Part shown: piece after piece, positions 46,119 to 56,407 of the stretch
How positions within the stretch are numbered: the stretch's first letter is position 1
How the letters are laid out: every line of letters begins with the position of its first letter
Program-made: the position numbers and the translations under genes
DNA from: Trifolium pratense
Taxonomy: Eukaryota; Streptophyta; Magnoliopsida; Fabales; Fabaceae
NCBI RefSeq assembly: GCF_020283565.1
Contig: NC_060060.1
Span: 43,214,001-43,278,000 of the forward strand
DNA: 64,000 nt
Direction of reading: 5' to 3'
The notes under the pieces: model-generated
What the model was told of the DNA's origin: nothing
The model's input: only the letters and a program-made list of their open reading frames with translations
Databases searched by the model: none

Positions 46119-46562
46119 GATGGTTTCTCTCCCAACCCCCCTCAATTCTTTTCTACCCCCTGAATTTCCGTTTTTGCCCCTGGGGGGTACTGCGGTTTAT
46201 ACGAACCGAAATAAGCTGACATGCTGATAAATTTCGGTAACCACTTACCGAAATCTGGGACATTTCGGTTCGCAAGTACCGAAACAATTATTTCGGTAAA
46301 TTTCTACCGAAAATGGCCTAATTCCAGCGACCAACGTACCGAAATCTAGGACATTTCGGTTCGCAGATACCGAACAAGCTGATATTCGGTTTTTGTGTAC
46401 CGAAAACGCTAATGTTCGGTTTGCAGTTACCGAAATGGTCTAATATTTGGCTTCGGTGAATACGAACCGAAGTTTTTTGGCAAAAATGTTTCAAACCGCA
46501 AGGGCAAACTTGGATTTTTGGGGGGTAGAAAAGAATTGAGGGGGGTTGGGAGAGAAACCATC
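46119..46562. mobile_element. MULE-type MITE with 42-bp perfect TIRs and internal palindrome array
   Basis: Ends GATGGTTTCTCTCCCAACCC (left) and its exact inverse at 46562; I read the TIRs as identical over 42 bp (to ...TTTTCTACCCCC). A 9-bp target duplication ATGTTACTG flanks it (46110-46118, 46563-46571), the Mutator hallmark. The interior carries about six spaced hairpins of the form TTCGGT-N(9-11)-ACCGAA. There is no coding capacity. Element 444 bp. Confidence 0.9.
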
Positions 46563-46736
46563 ATGTTACTGGGTTATAATAATGTAATGGGCCTTTTGAT
46601 AATAGTTGGACTTGAGGTTGTTTAGCCTTTTATGTTTAGTACCAATTGTAAGAATCCAATTGTAATAGTAACTATTATACTCAGATGCTTTTGATCATTC
46701 TATTAGAAACTCTAGCCTCCTTTGTTTGGTTATATC

Positions 46737-46790
46737 GTTATTGTTAACATGATATCATGTTATGTGCTCTGATACCATGTTAACAATGAA
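46737..46790. repeat. Copia LTR/PBS-like palindromic scrap
   Basis: TTGTTAACATGATATCATGT...CTCTGATACCATGTTAACA: the second part is on the minus strand TGTTAACATGGTATCAGAG, an LTR end plus copia PBS; the first part is a similar word in opposite orientation. Probably a scrap of a copia element next to the foldback at 46800. Confidence 0.4.
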
Positions 46791-46799
46791 AAACTATTA

Positions 46800-47291
46800 G
46801 TTATGGTTCTTTGTCTATTAATACCAAACAAATTGGAATAAAACCAAATCAATTCAAAAAAAATCAAGGAGGATCAAAATAATTTCTATTGTTAACCCTA
46901 AGAATTTGTTAATTGTAACTTATTTGTTTCTTTCCTTGTGATGTATTTGTAGAATGAATGTTGAGGGTGTCATATCAAAAGTGAAGGAATTGCTTAAAGG
47001 GCACAAAAAATTATTATTAAAATTTAATACGTTTTTGCCAGATGGTATATGACAAAAACGTATTAAATTTTAATAATAATTCTTCGTGCCCTTTAAGCAA
47101 TTCCTTCACTTTTTATATGACACTCTCAACATTCATTATACAAATACATCACAAGGAAAGAAACAAGTAAGTTACAATTAACAAATTCCTAGGGTTAACA
47201 ATTGAAATTAATTTGATCCTCCTTGAATTTTTTTTGAATTGATTTGGTTTTGTTCGAATTTGTTTGGTATTAATAGACAATGAACCGTAAC
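46800..47291. repeat. Large near-perfect inverted repeat (~240-bp arms, 9-nt loop)
   Basis: The left arm starts GTTATGGTTCTTTGTCTATT and the right arm ends with its inverse AATAGACAATGAACCGTAAC; pairing continues through CAAGGAGGATCAAA, AACCCTA, GTGATGTATTTGTA, GAATGAATGTTGAG, GTGAAGGAATTGCTTAAAGG and AATTTAATACGTTTTTG to a loop at about 47041-47049, with only scattered mismatches. A transcript would form a long hairpin, a potential siRNA source. No coding frame. It could be a foldback transposon or an inverted duplication of a copia LTR. Confidence 0.88.
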
Positions 47292-47821
47292 GATACAAAT
47301 TTTATGTTTACCTGAATGAAATTGTTCACTAGCTTACTATTTGTTGTTTTAGTTAAAGGTACATTTGTGTATATTATATCAGTTAGCCATTGGGTTTAAA
47401 AGACAAAAACAAGAAACAACAAAATTTTGTTGTACTATTCTTCTATTTCTTCTATTTCCTATGATGTAAGTATTAATTAGTATTTCTTTAAAGTTTTGGA
47501 AGAGAGATGTATTATCCAATAATAGGATTGCAAACGTGTATATGGGGTTGTTGAAGGGACTATATACGTACTAGTTCACTATACAAAATGTTGGAATATC
47601 AATTCAAAACTTACGAGGTACTAAAGTTATTGGTACATGAGGTGGTAACAATTTGCAATGTAAATGTAATGGTCGGTCAAGGTTTTGTTCCCAAAAAAAC
47701 TCAGATTAATGAGGAGAGCAGTGGAGGACTCAGTGGTGGAACAGTGGAAGGAATTATCGGTTGTGGATATGACAACAATGGAAGAGGTGTGCCTACAAAA
47801 ATCATGACGCCCAAGTCGTGA
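47292..47821. other. Intergenic, no confident gene
   Basis: AT-rich. A 77-codon frame at 47588-47821 (+) has no recognisable domain, begins inside repeat-like sequence and runs into the MITE at 47822. Confidence 0.3.
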
Positions 47822-48000
47822 TAAGGTGGAGGCTATGTTAGAGTGAAGTGCACCTTGTGAAGTTATGAAGGGGTGATTTTATAGTCAATTGTGAGGTTGT
47901 GAATGGATGATTATATAGTCAATCCCACATCCATTGACTTTAAAATCACCCCTTCACAACTTCACAAGGTGCACCTCACTCTAACCTAATCTCCACCTCA
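47822..48000. mobile_element. MITE with ~70-bp TIRs
   Basis: Left arm TAAGGTGGAGGCTATGTTAG... and inverted right arm TGAGGTGGAGATTAGGTTAG align through AGTGCACCTTGTGAAGTT and GAAGGGGTGATTTTA to GTCAAT; only a ~40-bp spacer separates the arms. About 179 bp. No clear target duplication seen. Confidence 0.75.
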
Positions 48001-49070
48001 AATATATATATATATTGACTTAAGTGTTAGAATAACTTTTGCAGATATACCTCATTCCACCGCAAAGAATTCCTTACACCGGTCCACCATTGTGAATCCT
48101 CCTCCTCCTCAATCTCTGAATTTTGTTCATAATAGTGTTTATGAGGTCAATCACTTTTAAGTCACTAAAAAAAATATCAACGTTCAATTATTCTCAATAT
48201 TGGGTTGGCAACTGCTCGTGCATGGTGCAAGTTTTGGAAATAGTATTTCACCATTTTATTACAAAAAAAATTTAATCATAAAATTTTAAAAAAATCTCTA
48301 AAAAAAAACTATTTTAAATAGTTTTTAATAAAAATCATTTTTAAGAGATAATTTTTTAAAATATTGTGATTTTTACTAAATTAAAATCTTTAACATGAAA
48401 TATTTAAGATATGGAATGTCAAAATCACTCTTTTTATTTATAAAAAGATGAATTTAAAATAACTTTTACTACTTTTAATCAAATTATCATAAAAATTATT
48501 TTTAAACATACACAAAAAACACGTTTTTTTAAGTTAAACAAAGGCACCCCCGTTATTGAATCACCTTCCTCCCTTGTTTGCAACTCTTGATTGACTATTT
48601 CTGAAAAACTTGTTCCTCTTTTTCATATGATTCCAATCCAACATCGTATATGATTAAGATGAAACTTTATTCATAATATTTCTTCTGTTTTTATGAAATT
48701 TCTTTGGACGTAGAAATCACCATATTTAATTCAAAAAAAATTATCACGTTTTTATCGTTATATAAGTCACAAGCATGATGAGAGTCAAGGGATACAAATA
48801 AAATTAGTATAAAGTTTTGTGTGATTTTTTCTTTCCCTTCCATTTTTTTATATTATTTATTTAGTCTCGGCATATTTATATATATAGTCTCTTAATTATT
48901 TAAATTTATTTTCAATCACTTTATTTTATTTGACCAAATTTTTAAGTGTTTTTTTTTTTAATCAATTATTTTAGTACACAAGACATTAACAAAAAATCAA
49001 CAGATCTAACAAATCTAAAAAACAATTTGACACGAAAAAAAAATAGATCTAATTAATAAGATATATAGAG
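48001..49070. other. AT-rich intergenic spacer
   Basis: Mostly A/T runs with no frame above background and no delimited repeat. Confidence 0.4.
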
Positions 49071-49574
49071 CAAGATGACTAACCTGAATCGAAGTTGTGG
49101 AAGAAAAAATCTTGTTGTGATAGTCTCGAGTTGAGATTTTTTGCATCGCTAGTAGATCTAGTAGAGTCAAACAATACAAATTTTAATAGGAGAAAAAAAA
49201 ACATAAAATAGATGCAATTATAATGACAAAGCATGATAAAAAACCTGAATCAAAGTTATGTGTGAGACAAGATCTTAATATTACGGTTTTGAGTTGATAT
49301 TTGTTGCATCGATTGTAGATCTAGTAGACACCAAAAAAATACAAACTTTAATAGGAGAAAATAAAAACTAACATAAATGGAAATGGATCATGTGCAGTCG
49401 AATTTTCAATCAGTCGTTTTATAGCCGATCGATCACAATCGGACGATTTAGATAAATCCAATTAATAAATACAGTTTTAAATCCAAAAATTCGAATGCAT
49501 GGAATCCTGGTCCAACATAAATGCAGTTAATATGATGGAATAAGATGAATCACCTGTGTTTTTCCATGAACGGC

Positions 49575-49608
<34 letters not shown>

Positions 49609-49990
49609 GGGTTGGGGGGGTGGGTGGGTGCGTGGGTGAGTGGGTAGAGAGAGAAAGGGATAAATCATATGAGATTTTTGAGAACGGTGCTGCTCTTTGG
49701 AATTATAATGTCGAGCACAGCCGAATATTTATAGAATTTTAGGGTTTAGCTAGATTAACTTTTTACATTTTAGAGAGAGAGAGATCATAGAAGTTTAGGG
49801 TTTAGCTAGATTAAGTTTTTACATTTTAGAGAGAGAGAGATGGTATGAAATTTTGTAGAACGCGCTACAAAGTTTGTAGAACGGCGCTGCTCTTTGGAAT
49901 TATAAAGGTGAGCGCAACCGAATATTTATAAGGAATTTATGAAATGAAGAATTAGGGTTTAGTTAGGTTAAGTTTTTACATTTTATAAAA
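49070..49990. repeat. Cluster of local duplications and microsatellites
   Basis: A ~160-bp unit is duplicated in tandem (about 49070-49215 and 49235-49385, sharing AGATCTAGTAGA and TTTTAATAGGAGAAAA-type words). At 49730-49860 TTTAGGGTTTAGCTAGATTA plus TTTTTACATTTTAGAGAGAG occurs twice, and GGCGCTGCTCTTTGGAATTA-type sequence occurs near 49687 and 49882. Microsatellites (GT)n, (GA)n and (GGGT)n lie at 49575-49650. Non-coding. Confidence 0.65.
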
Positions 49991-50072
49991 TCATATAATT
50001 TTATAATGTAAAAATTAAAGTAAATATATTTTTTTAGAGAGAAAGTCATATGACATACATGTGCTTAAATTA

Positions 50073-50138
50073 TTGGCTTTTACCACCAGTTTAATCTGGT
50101 TCGGGGTCAATTCTGACATCAAGTGGTTTTAGCCCTCT
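50073..50138 (-). mobile_element. 5'-truncated SINE with perfect 15-bp target duplication
   Basis: 66 bp matching only the 3' part of the SINE at 39263-39417 (ACCAGTTTAATCTGGTTCGG on +). CATGTGCTTAAATTA occurs exactly on both sides (50058-50072, 50139-50153). The tRNA-like head is absent, as after aborted target-primed reverse transcription. Confidence 0.85.
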
Positions 50139-50153
50139 CATGTGCTTAAATTA

Positions 50154-51080
50154 GTTAGTCACTTACAATGCCATTATTATGTTCATAGTATTTATTCGAT
50201 AATTTAGGAAATTTTGTTGTTGCATCGGATTGGGCTAAGCCCAATCCATTAACGGACCCGATCACCCGAAGTCACTAGCTTCAGAGCAAACCACAACATG
50301 TGCAAGCCTTAGAGGTACACCCAAGACGGACCACGATCCAATCAGAAGTGTATTATGAAGATCACTCTCTATGAACAATTGTCCTCTGAGACAGTTGTCC
50401 ATTTAGGGTTTTGAGTAGGGGTGGCAAACCGGGTCCGATACTCCTGGCCGACCCGTTTAACTCGCCATTTTTTACGGGTTGAGCCTAAATTTTGAGCTCG
50501 ATGAAACTCCCTAACCCAATATTCAATTTATTTTAATAAAAGAATGCTTTTTTCAAAAACTACGCAGCGGATAAAAAATAACTTTAAGACTTGAAGTCAA
50601 AATGAATTATAAAATATTGGTTCAAGGTGTTACATTCTTCATTAAAAACTCTACTAATAAAATTAATTAGTAATCATCACTTATACAAAACTCTTTTATA
50701 AAATATACACCTTTAATTTAAATAAAACAACAACAACAAATAAAGACTCTATGAACTCTTCCCCGTGTCACAATCAGAGTGAAGTTTTTACCAACAACTT
50801 AAACACCAGCAAACATACAACCTGAGAACCAGAACCCCCAACAATTCAGCACAAACACAACAAAAGATTAGATAACACAATTATTAACAGTGACTGAATC
50901 TAACACATATCAGACACTGAATAAAATAAATACAGTTGAGTAAATTCAATTCAGACAACTCATATATGTATTAAGCACATACAGACATGGACGGAGCTAG
51001 AAGGGGGACCAACAGAAGTTATGGTCCCCCTAAATATTATTGAATATTTTTTTTATACTACTATGATATTATATTATTGG
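50154..51080. other. Intergenic, no gene seen
   Basis: Contains a 21-bp palindrome (GGATTGGGCT-A-AGCCCAATCC, 50228-50248) and a GGGTGGCAAACCGGGT word of the type found in low-copy legume repeats. No coding region. Confidence 0.35.
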
Positions 51081-51780
51081 CTTAATTTCACATTTGATTC
51101 TCCTATTTTATTAAACTCATAAAAATAGCTATGACTTAAGAAACTTTGATTCTATATAAAGGGACATTTCACAATTCTCAACTAATTTTTATTATATTTT
51201 TAGTCCCTATAAAATTTTTCTTGCACATAGCTTTAGTCCATGCTAACACTAAATTTGTTTAATTAGCATTAAACTCTTAAATTTTTGAATGATTTTTTTA
51301 TAAACATCTTTAAAGTATCATATAAAATTTATTTATTAAAATTAGATTTTTTAATATGAGAAGAATTAAATGCGAATGTTTTAAAAGCTAAAAGTAAAAA
51401 TAAAAGTAACAAAAATTATGACATAAGAATCAAATTTTAAGCTCGTTTTTCTTTAAAAAAAATTTATTATATTTTTAACATACATGCAAAAAAAAATCAT
51501 TTAAAATTACACACTCCTTTGGAACCGGCTACCATCTGCGTGCAACTGTAGAGACAAATTTATCGAGTCTTGTGGGACCCAAATGGGTAGCAAACTCTCC
51601 CTAAGAGTTTTAACACCGCTACATGCCCAACCTAGAGATTGAACCCAGGACCTTGGTTAAGCTAGAAGAGATTCGCGCCATCTCATCTAAGTGTTCTTGG
51701 GTAAAATTACACACTCGTTTAATAGTAAGAACAAAAATTGAGTGCAGAAAATTTTTCAAGGACTAAAAAATTAATAAAAC
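51080..51780. repeat. Decayed relative of the 31.6-kb foldback element, host of a nested SINE
   Basis: Left side with TTTTTAGTCCCTATAAAATT, AAATTTTTGAATGATTTTTT and right side with GTAAGAACAAAAATTGAGTG / TTTTTCAAGGACTAAAAAAT resemble the inverted arms of the element at 31640-32066. Ends approximate. Confidence 0.4.
51517..51702 (-). mobile_element. SINE (second family) with 14-15-bp target duplication
   Basis: 186 bp between perfect copies of TAAAATTACACACTC (51502-51516, 51702-51716). The minus strand has a head with AGATGAGATGGCGCG and B box GGGTTCAATCTC, then a body with GGGAGAGTTTGCTACCCATT and GTCCCACAAGAC. Related fragments lie at 39500-39625 and 30370-30455. Confidence 0.8.
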
Positions 51781-51811
51781 TTAAATAAAGAATAAATTTA
51801 GAAAGTTATTA

Positions 51812-52098
51812 CTCCCTCCAGTCCTATATATAACGAACACTTTGGAATTTTTTTTTGTCATTTTTATAAGAAACACTCTTTAAATTTATTCTTTATTAAA
51901 TAGATAATCTCTCGTATACCCTTATTAAATTGTATAAAGTGCAACACATTTCAATGTTATGCATTAATTATACAGACATATTCTCAAAGTTAGTTTTGAA
52001 ATAATCCATAACATTTTAGAATTTTTAATTAAAAAAATAAGTCTTATTGATATGTGTATTTTTCTCAATGTGTTCCTTATATATAGGACCGGAGTGAG
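51812..52098. mobile_element. Stowaway MITE (Tc1/mariner)
   Basis: 287 bp; ends CTCCCTCCAGTCCTATATAT and, inverted, CTCACTCCGGTCCTATATAT, flanked by TA on both sides (51810-51811, 52099-52100). The arms also share AACGAACACTTTG / AAGGAACACATTG. Non-coding. Confidence 0.85.
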
Positions 52099-52544
52099 TA
52101 TTTTGTAAGATCAAAATATATTTTGAAAAAAATAAATAAAAATAATAAGTAAATGTGACGTAGTCAAACGGTGGAAAATTTGGAGAGAGGGCTATGGCAG
52201 ATTGATTAGATGCGGATGGTTTTACGTGAGCTCATGTTATAATGTCATGGTCTATGATGGACCATTTGAAATACCAGTCCATGGAAGCACTCGCCCCCTA
52301 ACTTCAAAGAAGCAACAACAAAATGAAAGAGAAATAATATGCAGATACAAAGAATCCTTTAACTCTTTAAACAAGAGCTTGTATCAAACAGGATTATCAA
52401 ATGTAATGTAACATCATCTATTATTAACCTATACCATTTATGATTATATAACTAATCACCAAAAATATTTCAATTTAAACAAAACTTGAAAATGTGTAGA
52501 GAAAAGCATTAAAGCCTACTACAAAAGCATCAGCACAAGTCAAT

Positions 52545-52758
52545 TCACCAACCGCGCTTTGTTAGAAAATCTTTCGTTCTCTTTCTCAAGCGGGTGAAGA
52601 CAATAACTACACAAGCCAAGATCCACGGAGAGAAGTTCGCAGAAGAGAAGTTTAATTTCTTCATCCATTCGGGTGTATCCTTCGAAACTATTACTATCAT
52701 GAGGGTTATTAGTGCAACCCCAACCAATATCCTGGTAATTGGTTTAACTAGTGAGTCC
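52545..52758 (-). CDS. Small membrane protein, last exon (hypothetical)
   Basis: Minus-strand exon following a good acceptor (TATTTTGCAG at 52759-52768). It encodes DSLVKPITRILVGVALITL..., two hydrophobic segments (about residues 8-26 and 45-58 of the frame) separated by TPEWMKKLNFSSANFSPW, and a basic end RLRKRTKDFLTKRGW. The frame has natural amino-acid composition and no low complexity. The upstream exon(s) probably lie in 52800-53050, where the minus strand carries AAAACCCTAACTC (a plant leader-like motif), but I could not fix the donor or start. Function unknown. Confidence 0.45.
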
Positions 52759-53049
52759 TGCAAAATAAAAGTTTCAGAAAATTATTAAAAGTTCGAGAGA
52801 AAAAATCAATTAAATCACAAGAAAAGATCCACATGGCTGGAAAATTAAATTCTAAATGAAGACAAGGTTGTGAAAGTTTCTATGTTTCAAAGGGAAAGGC
52901 TCGAATGGTTTCATTGGTTGGAAACCATGAGAAAGAGAATGGTAAGGAAGAACTGCTAGAGTTTTCTGGAAATGCCGTGCACAGCAAAACATGTTTTGCA
53001 ACCAGGTGAAGAAACAAGAGTTAGGGTTTTCTATAGATCGAATCACTAT

Positions 53050-55060
53050 TAAGTATTATCAGATCAGACATTTATTGTCAGATATGGTAAAGTTGTTAGA
53101 CTTTTGACCGAGTTAAAAAAAAATATGGGTGTTGTTTGAATGGTGAAGCGGCAGCTATTGTCATAATGAAGGTCATAACTATCTCTCTTGTGCTGGCCTT
53201 ACTGAATTTTCTTAAAAATGTTTATAGATAGAATGTGATGCATCAGGTAAAGGAGTGGAGCTGTTCGTATGTATAGTAGCAGACATGTTCGCTTATGAAA
53301 AAGAACTGTTCAATTGTTTTAGCAATACAAATATGGTGATTAGGTTGTTAATAGCAACAATATCGCAGCAGGGTGAAACACTGGTAGGCAGTTACTGCGC
53401 ACTATACCGTCACAATCACAGCAAAAATTGGCGGTCACTAAAGGCTACATCGCTGCACGCACAGGGACCTCAAAAAAACTAAGAATGCCCTTAAAATGTA
53501 ACCGTTGCAGAGGAGAGCACGGTTTTTTTTAGGGGGGTATTTGCAGACAATAAGACTTTTGAGACCAAAACAAAACACTGAAGTCTCCCTTTCATCTCTA
53601 CGCACATAAGCAAAAACCCTACTCTCATTTTCATCTCAGTTGTGCCTCCACCCAGATTCTGGCATATCCCATCCTTTTGCAATTCAGCATTCTGCGCCAA
53701 TTTTGGAGCCATTTTCTGCAATGTTTCGGCCACTTTCTGCTCTATTTCCTACAAACTAAGTTGCTTCCATTTTTACTCACTTGTTAGTAGCTATTATGGC
53801 AACTTCATCTCTCAACGGCTCAACCAACAACAGCTAAAACTGCACCAAAACACAGCTCTTCAAGACTACAACATCTACCACAGTGGACTCGTGTGCTCCA
53901 TTGTTCAAACCACTGGTGAGACCATCGATTTAACATGGGAGTGGAACAGTTTAAAAGAAAATAACAATAGGAAGAGTGTTGCATGTGATTTTGGGGAAAA
54001 AACTGCTACTCGGGTAATTACTAGAGCTAAAAGACATCAAATAGGAAGAACGAAGATGTAAATGCTTGTAGGAAAATACGAGAGGATATTGAACTGTTGT
54101 TGAGGACAAACACAGCCTTTGAAGATAGAAAAGGGGAATCATACTTGACTGAATGGCAAGAAAATCAGAATGAAGCAGAGGTGCAAAAAACTCTAAGGAT
54201 TCAAAGTAGAAAAAAGCACACAAATGAGACCACTTTGCTTGTTGACATCAAGGGTACAAATGCCAAATTCCAAATGGTAAATCCATGAAACAAATAAGCA
54301 TAAATGATGTTTAGGAAGCAAGAGGAAAAACCATTTAGTACATAATACTTTTGAGGATATGGAATTCGTTTTGAAGTTGTGAAATATAATAGATTCAAAC
54401 TGATGGTGGAGGCTATTAGAAAATATGGTCCACATTTAAGCTTTACTTGGCTTTAAGCTTGTTACAATATACCCTTTGTAGAGAAAATATAACACACTAT
54501 TGAATAAACCAGCACAACAGAGAACACCAAAACAATCATCCAATAAAGTTTGTTACCAAGATCAAACAACCAACTGAAGAAATCTCTGTTGACTCTCAAG
54601 AAGTACAGATAAACCAAACTGAAATTATTATAGGTCGGTGTCCTAATATTGCTTCAGGTTGGTTGACATTATGGGTGTTCGATAAAAGAATGAGAAGAAT
54701 AAGAAGAAATATGATTGTAGTGCAATATGATTTGATAATGATTTTATTCAAAAGGGTAAACCTTGACCACTATTTATAGGGATGTCATGAAACAAATCCT
54801 AAGTATATAGGGAAATCATGAAACATAAAGTTGCAGCCATTAAACAGTAGAAAAACAACTTCAAATCACTTGAACAGCCACTACAAGTTCCAGAACAGTA
54901 AAAAACAACTTAAAAGATTCGAAAGAGAGTAGAATAGGAAATAAAAGTTGCAGAACAAGTGAATAGGAAAATCAGAAAAATGAATAGGATAAGAAATAAA
55001 GATTGCAAAACAAATGAATACGAAAAACAGATAGAAACAAGGAATTTAACCGAGAGGAAG
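53050..55060. other. Intergenic with retroelement-like debris, no confident gene
   Basis: The 139-codon + frame at 53642-54061 has no domain and looks like leader/gag-like debris. 54660-54850 resembles the copia-LTR-like sequence near 9740-9900 (AGAAGAATAAGAA context). No intact element or gene. Confidence 0.3.
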
Positions 55061-55069
55061 TGGAGTCTA

Positions 55070-55186
55070 TGAAGCACGGACACATACACGTTGACACCAA
55101 TAAAAATTTGAGAAAATAACATAATTCAATAGAAACAGGTGTCGGTGTTGTGTTGTGTAGGACACCGACGCGCGTCCGTGCTTCAT
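55070..55186. mobile_element. Short MITE of the AAGCACGGACAC family
   Basis: ATGAAGCACGGACACATACA at the left and inverted TCCGTGCTTCAT at the right, with ACACCGACGC inside. 117 bp; related to 35281-35434 and 40963-41116. Confidence 0.6.
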
Positions 55187-56011
55187 TGGGTGGAGTGCTA
55201 GGAATCTTGTTATGGAAATTATGGATTTACTGGGAGGTTTCCACAAATTATTGCTTAGTGGTGTATGGGGAATGTTTCAGTAATCAATGGGTATAGTTGG
55301 GTGGCATATGAACCGTTCAGTGATAAGGCAAGTGAAAAACGTGTTTTGCTTAGGTTTTGTGAAGGTGAAACCCAATTTCAAGAAACCAGGTCGAGAACCT
55401 GACTCGCAAACCTGGAATTGAAGGGAGAAGAACGGGACTCATTTTGACTCACCGTTTCCACCACTCCCACTATTTTTCACAGCAAACCCGGCCGCAATTA
55501 ACAACACTAGTCATTATACATAAAGTCATAAACTATGATCCATTACGAGTCTATGCATTGTTTGATCTAAGTAATCTCTCCTAGCTACCTATTTCCATAA
55601 GGGTGTGTTTGTTCAAAGGTTTCTAAAAGTTTTCTACGAAATTAGACTCGAGAATATAACATTCCCATATATGGTACAAGCTTATAAAAATCATTGTCCG
55701 CCACTTCTCCCCGCTTAGTGTGAGTCTAGCCACTAGGCTACCGAACCCAAAAAAAAAACTTTTTTATTTTGTTTTAAAAAGTCTAGCTACAAGTTCCAGC
55801 CCGCGTCCCAACATATCAAATATCCCAGAAGCCTTGTATCATCTACTCTATACTTACAAGACAATCAACTTATGATTCTATACCTTAAAACAAATGCCCA
55901 CTAAAACTTTTGTTGTTGTGAAACACAAAAAAAAAAAAAAAAATTATTTAATATTTAGCCAAACAAAAACACAAATTAACAGATAAATAAATAAATAAAA
56001 ATTTAACAAAC

Positions 56012-56407
56012 CTTAGGTTCACCATCAAGATAAACAACAGCACCATCTCTATAAGTCAAAATTGATCTTCCATTTTTAGGGTTAAACCTAACAGGAACAC
56101 CACGAACACGTGATTGATGATTGAAAGCGAAGACAGACTTGAGTCCATGTTTTTCGAGGATATCACCGACTTCTAGTTGATCTTGTTCCCAACCTCCTAA
56201 TGCTGATTTGAACACAACAACTGGTCCTCTTCCTTGCCGGAATAAATGGATCTCGACTTCTGGTACCTTTGTGCGGACGTGTCTAGCGGTGTTGGTGGCT
56301 GTGGCTGTGGCGGTGGCGGAAAGTTCGGTGATTTCCTCCTCGATTTCGCCGAGTAAAGGTTTGTTTTCGTCGACCATGGTGGTTTGATGCTCTTTTTCTT
56401 CTTTCAC
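56012..56407 (-). CDS. Plant protein of unknown function, first exon
   Basis: 132 codons ending GEPK at a good donor (AAG|GTTTGT, 56011-56010); the VC-stop beyond it is intron. The N-terminus is acidic (DENKPLLGEIEEEITEL), followed by an ATATATAT run, then a compact basic/aromatic domain: VEIHLFRQGRGPVVVFKSALGGWEQ (20-residue core HLFRQGRGPVVVFKSALGGW), LEVGDILEKHGLKSVFAFN, GVPVRFNPKNGRSILTYRDG. I recognise this as a conserved plant-only type without a known activity. A second Met at residue 11 (MVDENK) is an alternative start. Downstream exon(s) should lie below 56011 but were not identified in 55100-56000. Confidence 0.65.

Noticed and set aside
49575..49660. GA/GT/GGGT-rich stretch as a regulatory site
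   Set aside because: Simple sequence repeats without a gene start nearby.
53642..54061. 139-codon + frame
   Set aside because: Cys/Phe/Ser-rich start, no domain, ends abruptly in repeat-like sequence; no splice context.
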